From assembly GCF_008386695.1 (NCBI RefSeq), contig NZ_VUOC01000003.1, positions 234,421-298,420 on the forward strand: a stretch of 64,000 nucleotides of DNA, written 5' to 3'. How positions within the stretch are numbered: position 1 is the stretch's first letter; every line of letters starts with the position of its first letter. Of this stretch, positions 55,976 to 64,000 are shown piece after piece. Below the pieces are notes generated by a model that did not search any database, was not told where the DNA came from, and worked only from the letters and a program-made list of their open reading frames with translations. Source of the stretch: Chitinophaga agrisoli. Lineage in GTDB: Bacteria > Bacteroidota > Bacteroidia > Chitinophagales > Chitinophagaceae. A program made the position numbers and the translations under genes.

Positions 55976-57823
55976 CTATACCGGCGTTTTATCCGATGCC
56001 GGCACATGTGCAGCCTTTTCATCCGGCATTTCCGGCACTGTTTGCGGAATAAAATCTTTTCCATCCTTACTATAGTCATAGGCCCAGCGGTGTACCTCCG
56101 GTATTTCGCCGGGCCAGTTGCCATGCCCTGGGCGGATGGGCGTGGTCCACTCCAGCGTGGTGGCATTCCAGGGGTTGGTAGTGGTGAGCTTTCTGCCCTT
56201 GAACAGGCTGTAGAAGAAATTAAATACAAATAACAGCTGGGTAAAAAAGACCGTGACGGCCACGACTGTGATGAACTGGTTTAGCGGCTCGAACTGTTTA
56301 AAGGATTCCCAGTTACTGTAATCGTAATAGCGGCGGGGCATGCCTGCCAATCCCTCATAGTGCATGGGCCAGAAAATGAGATAGGCGCCTATCAGCGTGA
56401 TCCAAAAATGAATATATCCCAGCGTGGTGTTCATATACCTGCCATACATTTTCGGAAACCAGTGATAAATGCCGGCAAACATGCCAAATATAGCGGAGAC
56501 GCCCATCACCAGGTGAAAATGCGCGATCACGAAATAGGTATCGTGCACATGTATATCGATAGAGGAATTACCTAACCAGATACCGGTCAATCCGCCGGAA
56601 ATAAAAGTGCTCACAAACCCGATACTGAATAACGAAGCCGGCGTAAAATGCATGCTGCCCCGGTAGATGGTGGTCAACCAGTTAAATACCTTGATGGCAG
56701 ACGGCACCGCTATCAGCAAGGTAAGCAGCACAAAAAACGACCCCAGGAAAGGATTCATGCCTGTAACAAACATATGATGCGCCCATACCACAAAAGCCAG
56801 GGCGGTAATGGCAAACAGGGAGCCCACCATGGCCATATACCCAAAAATGGGTTTCCTTGCGTTAATGGCCAGCACTTCGGAAACTATACCCATCGCCGGC
56901 AAGATAACGATGTACACTTCCGGGTGGCCCAGGAACCAGAATAAGTGCTGATATAAGATAGCGCTGCCGCCTTCGTTGGATAAGGCCCGGCCTGCCACAT
57001 ACAGATCACTCAGGTAAAAGCTGGTGCCGGCGTGCCTGTCCAGCAGCAACAGGATGAAACCGGATAGCAGTACCGGGAAAGACAGTACGCCCAATACAGC
57101 GGTGAAAAACAAGGCCCAGATAGTCAACGGCATGCGGTTAAGGGCCATGCCCTTAGTGCGCATATTAAGGATGGTGCTGATGTAGTTTAGGCCGCCCAGC
57201 AGCTGAGATACTACAAAAAGGGCCATACTGGCCAGCCATAGGTCCATTCCTATGCGCGAGCCAATAGCCGCGCTGCCCAGGGCGCTGAGTGGCGGGTAGG
57301 AGGTCCAGCCGCCGGCGGCAGGTCCGGTTTGCACAAACAGGGAGGTCATCATTACCACACTGGCCAGGAAAAAGAACCAGTAACTAAGCATATTCATAAA
57401 TGGGGAAGCCATATCCCGCGCGCCCACCTGCAGGGGAATGAGCAGGTTGGCAAAGGTGCCGCTCAGGCCAGCTGTCAGCACAAAAAAGATAAGGATGGTG
57501 CCGTGCATGGTTACGAGCGCATAATAGGCCTCCGGCGAAATATGGCCGCCTTTTGCCCAGTGGCCCAGGATGGTCTCCAGCCAGGGGAAGGATTGGTCCG
57601 GATAGCCCAGCTGCAGGCGGAACAACACAGAAAAGCCCGCGCCGATGATAGCCCATACCATACCTGTTATCAGGAACTGTTTGGCGATCATCTTATGATC
57701 CATACTGAAAACATACTTTGAGAAAAAAGACTCCTTGTGGTGTTCGTGCCCATTACCATGGTCATGTGCAACTGTTTGCTGAGTAGCCTGTTCCTGGCCG
57801 GGTTGCGTGGTGGGATGATGCAT
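55976..57823 (-). CDS. ctaD: Cytochrome c oxidase subunit I (orphan)
   Basis: Haem-copper oxidase subunit I of 615 residues from the ATG at 57823 (MHHPTTQPG); the frame is open to 57955 but that part looks non-coding. All functional residues are visible: the low-spin haem His in VTMHGTILIFF, the D-channel Asp in GARDMASPFMN, WFLGHPEVY with the Cu-B His and cross-linked Tyr, HH in VVWAHHMFV, and HDTYFVIAHFHLVMG. It is an A-type oxidase by the Glu of HPEVY. No subunit II, III or assembly gene is next to it, so its partners are elsewhere. Confidence 0.93.
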   Translation of the reverse strand: MHHPTTQPGQEQATQQTVAHDHGNGHEHHKESFFSKYVFSMDHKMIAKQFLITGMVWAIIGAGFSVLFRLQLGYPDQSFPWLETILGHWAKGGHISPEAYYALVTMHGTILIFFVLTAGLSGTFANLLIPLQVGARDMASPFMNMLSYWFFFLASVVMMTSLFVQTGPAAGGWTSYPPLSALGSAAIGSRIGMDLWLASMALFVVSQLLGGLNYISTILNMRTKGMALNRMPLTIWALFFTAVLGVLSFPVLLSGFILLLLDRHAGTSFYLSDLYVAGRALSNEGGSAILYQHLFWFLGHPEVYIVILPAMGIVSEVLAINARKPIFGYMAMVGSLFAITALAFVVWAHHMFVTGMNPFLGSFFVLLTLLIAVPSAIKVFNWLTTIYRGSMHFTPASLFSIGFVSTFISGGLTGIWLGNSSIDIHVHDTYFVIAHFHLVMGVSAIFGMFAGIYHWFPKMYGRYMNTTLGYIHFWITLIGAYLIFWPMHYEGLAGMPRRYYDYSNWESFKQFEPLNQFITVVAVTVFFTQLLFVFNFFYSLFKGRKLTTTNPWNATTLEWTTPIRPGHGNWPGEIPEVHRWAYDYSKDGKDFIPQTVPEMPDEKAAHVPASDKTPV

Positions 57824-58154
57824 AGATGGTTTCCGTTTAACGGTGAGAGAGATGAGCGTTGACAATCTGATCGTCCCACAAAAACTTTGCCCGGCCTGCT
57901 TTACAGGGGAGATGGCCAATAACGCAGTAAAATTCCTGTGCAGTGATCTCCACAATCCTTATAACAAATGCAACACTTGATACCCACTGTTAGCGTGCTT
58001 TACGGTAGAAAATATTAGCATATCGCTGTTGTATTAGGGATTGATATTGTGTGGATGGCAGCCCATGCGTACGAGAATTCTTTCCATCATCTGGCATATT
58101 GTGCATGCTATTTGGTGATTATTAAGCGTAACCATTTACTAAAAAAGTATTCTT
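57824..58154. other. Non-coding gap between ctaD and the DUF892 gene
   Basis: The space holds the divergent 5' regions of the two flanking genes. I see no TAnnTTTG box of good quality, no hairpin and no convincing short gene. Confidence 0.5.
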
Positions 58155-58697
58155 ATGGCAAATACAAATGTTAACCAGGCTTCTACTGCTATAGATTCCA
58201 AACTGCAGACTTTCTTCGAAGATCAGCTACAGGATATCTACTGGGCGGAGAAGAAACTGGTAAAGACCCTTCCTAAAATGCAGGAAGCAGCTACTACCAA
58301 TGATTTAAAGACAGCGATTGGCAATCACCTGGAGCAGACACGGAACCATGTAACAAGACTGGAACAGGTATTTGATATTATAGGCAAAGAGGCAAAAGCA
58401 AAGAAATGTCCGGCCATGTCAGGCATCGTAGACGAAGGCGAGGATATAATAGACGAAACGGATGGCGGCACCGCACAACGGGACGTAGGGATAATCTTTG
58501 CCGCACAGAAAGCAGAACATTATGAGATAGCCACGTATGGCGGATTATGCCAATTGGCCCGCACATTAGGCTATGAAGAGGCTGCATCCATATTAGGACA
58601 AACCCTTGGTGAGGAAAAAGAGGCTGACGCCTTACTTACACAAATTGCCGAAGGTAATGTGAACAGACAAGCGAGAATGGAACCCCAAACGGCATAA
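58155..58697 (+). CDS. DUF892 ferritin-like protein (YciE/YciF type)
   Basis: A 180-residue four-helix-bundle protein. The family pattern is clear: LQTFFEDQLQDIYWAEKKLVK at the start, MQEAATTNDLKTAIGNHLEQT, then AQKAEHYEIATYGGLCQLAR with the second Glu-x2-His pair, and LGQTLGEEKEADALLTQIAE. Such proteins are induced by stress, but the function is not established. It has its own terminator (58730-58767). Confidence 0.88.
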   Translation: MANTNVNQASTAIDSKLQTFFEDQLQDIYWAEKKLVKTLPKMQEAATTNDLKTAIGNHLEQTRNHVTRLEQVFDIIGKEAKAKKCPAMSGIVDEGEDIIDETDGGTAQRDVGIIFAAQKAEHYEIATYGGLCQLARTLGYEEAASILGQTLGEEKEADALLTQIAEGNVNRQARMEPQTA

Positions 58698-58729
58698 CAA
58701 GGGCTAATGCAGTAATGCAGAAAAGGACT

Positions 58730-58767
58730 GAACGCCTGACGGTAGCACGTCAGGCGTTCGGTTTTTT
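58730..58767 (+). terminator. Terminator after the DUF892 gene
   Basis: A perfect 12-base stem (GAACGCCTGACG, 58730-58741, with CGTCAGGCGTTC, 58748-58759), 6-base loop, then six T. Confidence 0.9.
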
Positions 58768-58843
58768 AAGAAAAACTTATTTGCTTCATTATGTTTGTTA
58801 TCTGGCTGGGCTGTACTGGTATCCCGGTAATAAGCGGTCGGCA

Positions 58844-59701
58844 CTACCCCAGCGCCAGCAATACAATACCCGCCAGAATCACTATCGCTGCAATGATCCG
58901 TTTCCGGGCATCGTCTTCTTTTAATAAGTTAGCTCCAAAGAATACCCCCACTACGATACTCAGTTCTCTGGCCGGGGCCACATAAGACACCGGTGTGGTT
59001 TTCAGGGCGATCAGCACCAGTAGGTAAGAGACGGGCTGAAAAACGGCCACGGCGATGATCTGTTTCCAGTGCTGTATGATCTCCCGTTTCACTTCTTCCC
59101 GTTTACGGGCCATTACGGGTATTAGTGGCACCAACGGCAACAGCATGGAGGCGAACGTGATAAACAGCGGGGATACATGATAATCCACCACAGCGGTGCG
59201 GTCCCAGAGTGTATATGCCGCAATAAACAAACCCGTGAGCAGGCCGTATTGCAGCCCTGCTACGATGCGGGCATTTTTGGTGACTTTGAGGCCGGTCATT
59301 ACAATTACCCCCGCAATGATCAGACAAACGCCTGTGAGGGCCAGCAGGCCGGGTCTTTCGCTAAACAGCAACATGGCGCCCGCCACGGAAAATAAAGGAC
59401 CGGCGCCCCTGGCTACGGGATATACAACAGAAAGATCTGCTTTGCGGTAACCTGTTTGCAGCAGCACAAAGTAGAGCAGGTGCAGGATGGCGCTTACCAG
59501 GGCAAGGCCCATGACGGGTAAGGTCCAGTTTAGCTGCTCATGCGCCGCCTGCACGAAAAAAAAGGGCAGGCATACCACGGAGGAAGCCACTGATACCAGC
59601 CAGAAAAAAGGCAATTTACCGTTGACCTGTTTGGTGATCAGGTTCCAGGCAGCGTGCAGCACGGCGGCCGCTATTACCAGTAATAATGCGTAAACGCTCA
59701 T
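58844..59701 (-). CDS. EamA-family (DMT superfamily) transporter
   Basis: A ten-helix transporter of 285 residues from the ATG at 59701 (MSVYALLLVIAAAVLHAAWN); another ATG at 59719 is possible. It has two EamA repeats; the first has the AALHAxWN-like opening and VVYPVARGAGPLFSV, the second VAPARELSIVVGVFFGANLL. The substrate is unknown. It starts 59 bases after the GH39 gene on the same strand, so the two may be one transcript. Confidence 0.85.
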   Translation of the reverse strand: MSVYALLLVIAAAVLHAAWNLITKQVNGKLPFFWLVSVASSVVCLPFFFVQAAHEQLNWTLPVMGLALVSAILHLLYFVLLQTGYRKADLSVVYPVARGAGPLFSVAGAMLLFSERPGLLALTGVCLIIAGVIVMTGLKVTKNARIVAGLQYGLLTGLFIAAYTLWDRTAVVDYHVSPLFITFASMLLPLVPLIPVMARKREEVKREIIQHWKQIIAVAVFQPVSYLLVLIALKTTPVSYVAPARELSIVVGVFFGANLLKEDDARKRIIAAIVILAGIVLLALG

Positions 59702-59729
59702 AGGAGTGGGAATGTACAATAATATTCAG

Positions 59730-59775
59730 TTACCAGGAAAGTTGTGCCGGGAATGCTTCTTTACCAGGAAAGTTG
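59730..59775. repeat. 15-base direct repeat at the end of the GH39 gene
   Basis: TTACCAGGAAAGTTG occurs at 59730-59744 and again at 59761-59775, where it encodes the last four residues and stop of the GH39 protein (minus strand). The units are 31 bases apart and the sequence between them is not repeated. Confidence 0.6.
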
Positions 59776-61452
59776 CAGTAAGGATACACCTTGCCGGGGC
59801 ATTATCATACGGATCACGGTTTGGCCGTTAGCGGCGGTTAGCTGTTCCGGCGCAGCCAGTTGTTCCAGCTGGCCGGCTTTCTCTAATTGGGCTACCTGTT
59901 CCGGTGTGGGCTGCTGTGGCGATCCCAGTTGTTTCCATACGGTGTAGGCATTGCTATGGGTGGAATCTATGCGGTAATGCTGCAGGCGTAGCTGGCCATT
60001 GGGAAGCCCTTTAATAGTAATGGCTACCGGGGTGGCGGGCGCCGGGCTATTGTTATCATGATAGTTCCATACCATTACGCTTACGCTGTGGGCATCCGCG
60101 GTGGCCAGCGCGTTGACATCCGGCTGGGAGCCGCGCACACTGGAGTCACGGATACGGAATGCATCGTAGGCCAGCGGGCCGCTTACCTGCACACGTTGGC
60201 CCTGCATTTTCCCAAACATACGGAATACGTTCAGCACCGGTTTATCTACGCCATTGGTGGCCAGATCGCGGAAGCCGGCAAACCAGGGCTGGTCCTCAAA
60301 CTCAAAAGCCCAGGTAACAGCGCCCGCCAGGTGAATGCCGCGGGCGGCAGCCAGGTCATATTTGCGGGCAAAAGCGGCCGCTGTATAGCTGGAGTACATG
60401 GTGCCGTTGCGGTAGGCGTTCTGCGGATGATAGTTCTCCGAGCAGGCCGCACAGCCTTCCGGGTCAGACTCGCCAATGATGATAGGGAGATGTTTAAGCG
60501 TAGGGTAGGAGGCTACGATCTCAAAGCCTTTATCTATATCGCGCAGCTGGGTACCCATATTCATCTGTACCACGCCATTCACCAGTTTGGGTGATCCTTT
60601 GGCGTGGAAGGAGATAAGATCCAGCGGGGCGCCGCGTTTGCCGGTTGCATAATTGGTACCATTTACAACATGATCCAGGAAGGCTTTCAGGAAATCTGCC
60701 GCATCCTTCCAGTTGGGGCCAGTTACTTCCGGCCCGCCGATGCGGGCGGTGGGCAGGGCACGCTTTACCGCATCTGCCGAATAATCATACAGTTTGATGT
60801 ATTCTTCTGTAGTGCCTTTCCAGTAGTCGATATTAGGCTCGTTCCACATTTCCCAGTACCAGCTTTCTACCTCTGCTTTGCCATAGCGGGCCACGCAATG
60901 TTTTACCCATTCGTATACCAGGGCGGCGAACTTTTTATAATCTTTTGGCGGATAGGCCCAGCCGGTAAAGATATCGCCATAGGAGTTATCCGGTTGCCAG
61001 TGATGGCGGTATGGCTCCGGCTTTACGGAAAGCGCCTGAGGCATAAAACCTATCTGCGCCAGGGGTTTCATGCCCCGTTGTATGTAGGTGTCAAAAATGC
61101 TATCTATGATAGTCCAGTTGTAAATGGGGCGGCCCTGGCTATCCTCCGTATAGGCGTTGGTGGAGCCCCATTTAAGGGCGGCCTTGCCATCGCCGGTTAC
61201 CAGCAGGCTATGGGTGCGCACGTATACGGGTACTTTGCTAAGCTGGGATATTTCTGTGAGCAGCTTTTTACCATCCTTCATGTAGGTATAGTTGGGCTCA
61301 TCGTATCCAAACCAGGCCCATATGGGTTGCATGGGGCCTTTAGGCGTACGGGTATCTACCTGTATATTAACAGTATCGTTCTGCGCCAGCAAACGGCCCG
61401 GTAATAACAAGGGCAATAATAAGAGCAAACGGAGGATAGGATGTTGGGTCAT
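59761..61452 (-). CDS. Secreted glycoside hydrolase family 39-like protein
   Basis: A 563-residue protein with a signal peptide (LLLLLPLLLPGRLLAQ) and a TIM-barrel related to GH39 beta-xylosidases. The acid/base region reads YWEMWNEPNIDYWKGT and the nucleophile region IIIGESDPEGCAACS, both positioned as in the family; the C-terminal 130 residues form the beta-sandwich. It acts in the periplasm or outside the cell on a xyloside or other beta-glycoside. No SusC/SusD pair is next to it. Confidence 0.85.
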   Translation of the reverse strand: MTQHPILRLLLLLPLLLPGRLLAQNDTVNIQVDTRTPKGPMQPIWAWFGYDEPNYTYMKDGKKLLTEISQLSKVPVYVRTHSLLVTGDGKAALKWGSTNAYTEDSQGRPIYNWTIIDSIFDTYIQRGMKPLAQIGFMPQALSVKPEPYRHHWQPDNSYGDIFTGWAYPPKDYKKFAALVYEWVKHCVARYGKAEVESWYWEMWNEPNIDYWKGTTEEYIKLYDYSADAVKRALPTARIGGPEVTGPNWKDAADFLKAFLDHVVNGTNYATGKRGAPLDLISFHAKGSPKLVNGVVQMNMGTQLRDIDKGFEIVASYPTLKHLPIIIGESDPEGCAACSENYHPQNAYRNGTMYSSYTAAAFARKYDLAAARGIHLAGAVTWAFEFEDQPWFAGFRDLATNGVDKPVLNVFRMFGKMQGQRVQVSGPLAYDAFRIRDSSVRGSQPDVNALATADAHSVSVMVWNYHDNNSPAPATPVAITIKGLPNGQLRLQHYRIDSTHSNAYTVWKQLGSPQQPTPEQVAQLEKAGQLEQLAAPEQLTAANGQTVIRMIMPRQGVSLLQLSW

Positions 61453-61515
61453 ACACGCGTGTTTTTCATGAAGGCGGCAAGCCCTCTTTAGTGGATAGCT
61501 TAAAGATATAGTTTT

Positions 61516-61899
61516 TTAGTCCTTACCGGTTATTTTCTTGCGGTGTTTCTTGCCCCAGTCTATCATGGCCAGTATAATGGGGCCAAAGGAGTAACAATAG
61601 TCCGTGCTGGTATATTCTACGGTTACGGGGGTATCTGCGTAAACGGTGCGGTTAATGAGTTTGTTCAATTCCATTTCCTTCAGTTCCCGGGATAACATGC
61701 GGGTAGTGATGCCGGGTATGCTGCGTTGTATATCCCGGAAACGTTTGTTGCCGTTGCAGATGGAATTGATAATGGGCAGCCGCCATTTACCGCCTACCAC
61801 ATAGATGGTATCCTGCAGCGCCTGGATCTCTTCTGCCTGTTTGCGGGGGAAGCTTAATACTTTTTCTGCTTCCTTTTTCATTTTAGCTGTTGGTTTCAT
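61516..61899 (-). CDS. HxlR-family regulator
   Basis: A 127-residue winged-helix regulator. The signature is VVGGKWRLPIINSICNGNKRF with RDIQRSIPGITTRMLSRELKEM. Many HxlR proteins sense electrophiles through one Cys; the conserved Cys here is the one in NSICNGN. It is divergent from the SDR gene, and a pair of half-sites lies between them, so it most likely controls that gene. Confidence 0.88.
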   Translation of the reverse strand: MKPTAKMKKEAEKVLSFPRKQAEEIQALQDTIYVVGGKWRLPIINSICNGNKRFRDIQRSIPGITTRMLSRELKEMELNKLINRTVYADTPVTVEYTSTDYCYSFGPIILAMIDWGKKHRKKITGKD

Positions 61900-61902
61900 A
61901 CC

Positions 61903-61939
61903 TGGTATACTCTGTTATACTGGTTACAAAGTTATACCA
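61903..61939. promoter_or_regulatory. Probable HxlR operator
   Basis: An inverted repeat TGGTATA (61903-61909) and TATACCA (61933-61939), with a third TTATAC half-site between them (61915-61920), in the gap between the HxlR and SDR genes. Confidence 0.5.
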
Positions 61940-61975
61940 AAATAGCCGGACATTTGTGAGGTATTTTAAACGACC

Positions 61976-62806
61976 ATGAAAATGAACAAGACAGTATTTA
62001 TAACCGGCGCCAGTACCGGTTTAGGGAAACTAACAGCAAAGTATTTTGCCAGTCAGGGCTGGCAGGTAGCGGCTACTATGCGTACGCCGGAGAAGGAAAC
62101 AGAACTGAACGCCTATCCCAATATCCGGATCTTCAAGCTGGACGTGACAGATGTAGCGCAGGTGAAACAGGCTACAGAACAGGCTATTGCCGCCTTTGGA
62201 AAGATAGATGTAGTAGTGAACAATGCTGGTATGGGCACTTATGGCCCATTGGAATTTGCGGAGGAAAGCGCTATTGACTGGCAATTTGCGGTGAACGTGC
62301 GCGGCGCTATTAACGTAACACGGGCTTTCCTGCCACATTTCCGCGCTAATAAAAGTGGTATGTTCATTAACATCAGCTCTTTTATGGGCGTTACTACGGC
62401 GGTGCCGGTAGGCTCTTTATATAACATGTCCAAGTTTGCGCTGGAAGGATTAACGGAGGGATTGTATTATGAGCTGAAGCCGTTCAATATTGAGCTGCGG
62501 CTGATAGAGCAGGGTGGCTCTTCCGGTAATAATTTCCAGAACAGTATTATCTGGCATAGCCATCCGGAGATAAAAGATTACGATCCCATCGTGCATAAAG
62601 TGAAGGGGCTGATGGCAAAAGCTGGCGATAACCCTGACATGGTGGATGACCCGCAGATTGTGGTAGATGCTATTTATGCGCAGGCAACGGGCGCCAGCAA
62701 ACAGTTCAGGACCCTGGTAGGGAATGCCGGTAAACAGCTGATGGCGTTGCGGAATAGTGTGCCTATTGAAGCATACCTGGAAAAGATAGCAGCCAATTTT
62801 GCGTGA
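61976..62806 (+). CDS. Short-chain dehydrogenase/reductase
   Basis: A 276-residue classical SDR: cofactor loop VFITGASTGLGKLTAKYF, VVNNAGMGTYGPLEF, and the catalytic Ser-Tyr-Lys with INISSFMGV and YNMSKFALEGL. The order of genes (HxlR divergent) is the usual one for reductases of reactive carbonyl compounds. The true substrate is unknown. A second ATG at 61982 is also possible. Confidence 0.9.
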   Translation: MKMNKTVFITGASTGLGKLTAKYFASQGWQVAATMRTPEKETELNAYPNIRIFKLDVTDVAQVKQATEQAIAAFGKIDVVVNNAGMGTYGPLEFAEESAIDWQFAVNVRGAINVTRAFLPHFRANKSGMFINISSFMGVTTAVPVGSLYNMSKFALEGLTEGLYYELKPFNIELRLIEQGGSSGNNFQNSIIWHSHPEIKDYDPIVHKVKGLMAKAGDNPDMVDDPQIVVDAIYAQATGASKQFRTLVGNAGKQLMALRNSVPIEAYLEKIAANFA

Positions 62807-62822
62807 GGGGCTGTGCGGTCGT

Positions 62823-62876
62823 TTAACGGTAAAACCGGAAAAAGTTGTAACTTTTTGCCGCCGGTTTTACCGTTAA
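62823..62876. repeat. Large double-stem hairpin ahead of the last gene
   Basis: A perfect 16-base outer stem (62823-62838 with 62861-62876) encloses a second 8-base stem (AAAAAGTT, 62839-62846, with AACTTTTT, 62849-62856) with a GT turn and a four-base bulge. It ends 5 bases before the ATG at 62882. It may end the SDR transcript or cover the ribosome site of the next gene. Confidence 0.75.
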
Positions 62877-62881
62877 TATAC

Positions 62882-64000
62882 ATGCAGCCGCAGATAGACA
62901 TATTATTAAAAGCAATAGAGCAACAGCTGGATTGGGGCGATAGCGCCAGCTGGCAGAGCAGGGATTTTGAGAACCTGCAGGATCAGATATTGGATCATAC
63001 CGGCGTTTCCCTGAGCGCCAGTACTTTGAGGCGGATCTGGGGCCGGGTGGCATATAATAGCCTGCCCAGCACCACTACCCTGGATACGCTGGCCCGGTTT
63101 GCCGGGTATGAGAGCTGGCGGAGTTTTAATAAACAGCAGGGCACCGGGGCTGTAATAATGCCTGGAACTACTACAGACGCTGTGACTACTGAGGCTCTTC
63201 CCGCGACTACGGGCTTTCCGGCAGGTATTACGCCTGTAGCTGGCACTACTTCTGGCGCTGTGGCATCCGCTGCCGCTAACACAGCCTCGCAGGGAACCGG
63301 TGCTAAGGGGCGCTATCCCGCTAAGTTCATCTGGATGGTAGCCGCTACTTTAGTGGTGATCTTTACACTGGTAGGCATTTTTGCTTTAAAGAAAACGCCG
63401 CCGCCACCCAAACCCAGCGATTACCAGTTTAGCAGCAAACCGGTTACCCGCAGCATTCCCAACTCCGTTATATTTAGTTATGACGCTACGGCCGCACAGG
63501 GCGATTCTGTAGAGATCCAGCAATCCTGGGACGGACGCAGAAGAAAGCGGGTGGGTAAAAACGCGCATACCCATACCTCCATTTATTACGAGCCTGGTTT
63601 TTACCGTGCCAAGCTGCTGGTGGATAACCAGGTAGTGAAAGAAACCCCTTTGATCATCCCCACTAACGGATGGGTAGGCATGATCCAGCAGGAGCCGGTG
63701 CCGGTGTACCTGCCTGCCAACGCATTTGAGCGTGCAGGGGAGCTGTCTTTATCCGCAGACGAGATCTTACAACAACATATTGCCTTAAAACCGCAGCCTC
63801 CTGTAGTGAAGTTTTTTAACGTAGGTAATTTTGAGCCGGTACCATTGGCTGACTTCTCCTTTAGCACCACGGTGAAACACACCTACCGCGATGGCGCCGC
63901 TGCCTGTCAGCTGATGGCCATTTTACTGATCACGGATGATGCGCCTATTATCATTCCGCTTTCTGACAAAGGCTGCGTATCTGAGCTCAATCTGATGAGC
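62882..64000 (+). CDS. Membrane-anchored protein with a Bacteroidota N-terminal helical domain (cut at window end)
   Basis: The frame is open from the ATG at 62882 to the end of the window: 373 residues without a stop, so the 3' end is missing. Residues 1-85 form a helical domain with SASTLRRIWGRVAY and TLDTLARFAGYESWRSF, seen in many Bacteroidota membrane proteins. A Thr/Ala-rich linker (90-140) leads to one membrane helix (149-169, FIWMVAATLVVIFTLVGIF), after which the rest should be periplasmic and looks like beta-sandwich (PKD-like: SVIFSYDATAAQGDSVEIQQ). Function not known. Confidence 0.75.
   Translation, partial: MQPQIDILLKAIEQQLDWGDSASWQSRDFENLQDQILDHTGVSLSASTLRRIWGRVAYNSLPSTTTLDTLARFAGYESWRSFNKQQGTGAVIMPGTTTDAVTTEALPATTGFPAGITPVAGTTSGAVASAAANTASQGTGAKGRYPAKFIWMVAATLVVIFTLVGIFALKKTPPPPKPSDYQFSSKPVTRSIPNSVIFSYDATAAQGDSVEIQQSWDGRRRKRVGKNAHTHTSIYYEPGFYRAKLLVDNQVVKETPLIIPTNGWVGMIQQEPVPVYLPANAFERAGELSLSADEILQQHIALKPQPPVVKFFNVGNFEPVPLADFSFSTTVKHTYRDGAAACQLMAILLITDDAPIIIPLSDKGCVSELNLMS

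Noticed and set aside
60604-61404. Plus-strand frame of 266 codons opposite the GH39 gene
   Set aside because: Shadow of the glycoside hydrolase, which has a signal peptide and both catalytic regions.

Overview
The window looks like chromosome of a Bacteroidota bacterium, most likely a Chitinophagaceae member close to Chitinophaga. The reasons are the Bacteroidota promoter type (TTTG, about 19 bases, then TAnnTTTG) ahead of several genes, a CarboxypepD-regulatory-like/TonB receptor, a DUF5686 outer-membrane protein, sphingolipid genes, the short form of AMP nucleosidase, L25/Ctc and the CcmBCD layout. It is about half G+C, densely coded, and I see no insertion sequence, phage, CRISPR array, rRNA or tRNA.

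Layout. 1-4.8 kb: tyrS, an Hsp70 with an altered phosphate loop, and a lectin/papain-like fusion. 4.9-10.9 kb: a minus-strand sugar-nucleotide operon (aminotransferase, UDP-glucose dehydrogenase, UDP-xylose synthase, rmlB, rmlC, rmlD). 11-16 kb: waaA, a QP-rich protein, tdk, GtrA, a biotin carboxylase. 16.2-19.3 kb: ccmBCD and glutamate dehydrogenase. 19.4-29.4 kb: mostly housekeeping (AMP nucleosidase, a fused peptide ABC ATPase, queA, ispD, an oxidoreductase, radC, prs, rplY, pth, an FAH-family enzyme). 29.6-33.7 kb: MarR, a fused E1 dehydrogenase, DoxX, EamA. 33.8-41.3 kb: a minus-strand operon running TonB receptor, PepSY protein, pxpB, pxpC, pxpA and an NRAMP-fold transporter. 41.3-44.5 kb: two TetR regulators, YceI and two repeat-rich non-coding regions. 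44.8-56.0 kb: the sphingolipid/inositol-lipid operon. 56-64 kb: an orphan cytochrome oxidase subunit I, a DUF892 protein, EamA, GH39, HxlR, an SDR and a truncated membrane protein.

The most interesting system is the ten-gene run at 44844-55960. It holds serine palmitoyltransferase, a GNAT-like acyltransferase (candidate bacterial ceramide synthase), an epimerase-like reductase (candidate CerR), myo-inositol-phosphate synthase, a PgpA-like phosphatase, a GtrA protein, a DUF5686 outer-membrane protein, a CDP-alcohol phosphatidyltransferase fused to DUF4833, an FA2H-type hydroxylase and an Aur1-like PAP2 transferase. Read together it is a nearly self-contained route from serine and glucose-6-phosphate to (2-hydroxy)ceramide phosphoinositol, with extra genes that could move the product across the envelope. 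Parts of such a route are known in Bacteroides; what stands out here is that all of it is in one run and that three further components (DUF5686, GtrA, DUF4833 fusion) are built in.

Other points worth attention are the pyroglutamate operon translationally coupled to an iron-uptake-type PepSY protein, with an NRAMP-fold transporter that lacks the metal-site residues; two intergenic arrays with an exact 11-base period, one of which folds into a long modular hairpin; a purine-rich array of three 110-base units; and the lectin/papain-like protein without a signal peptide.
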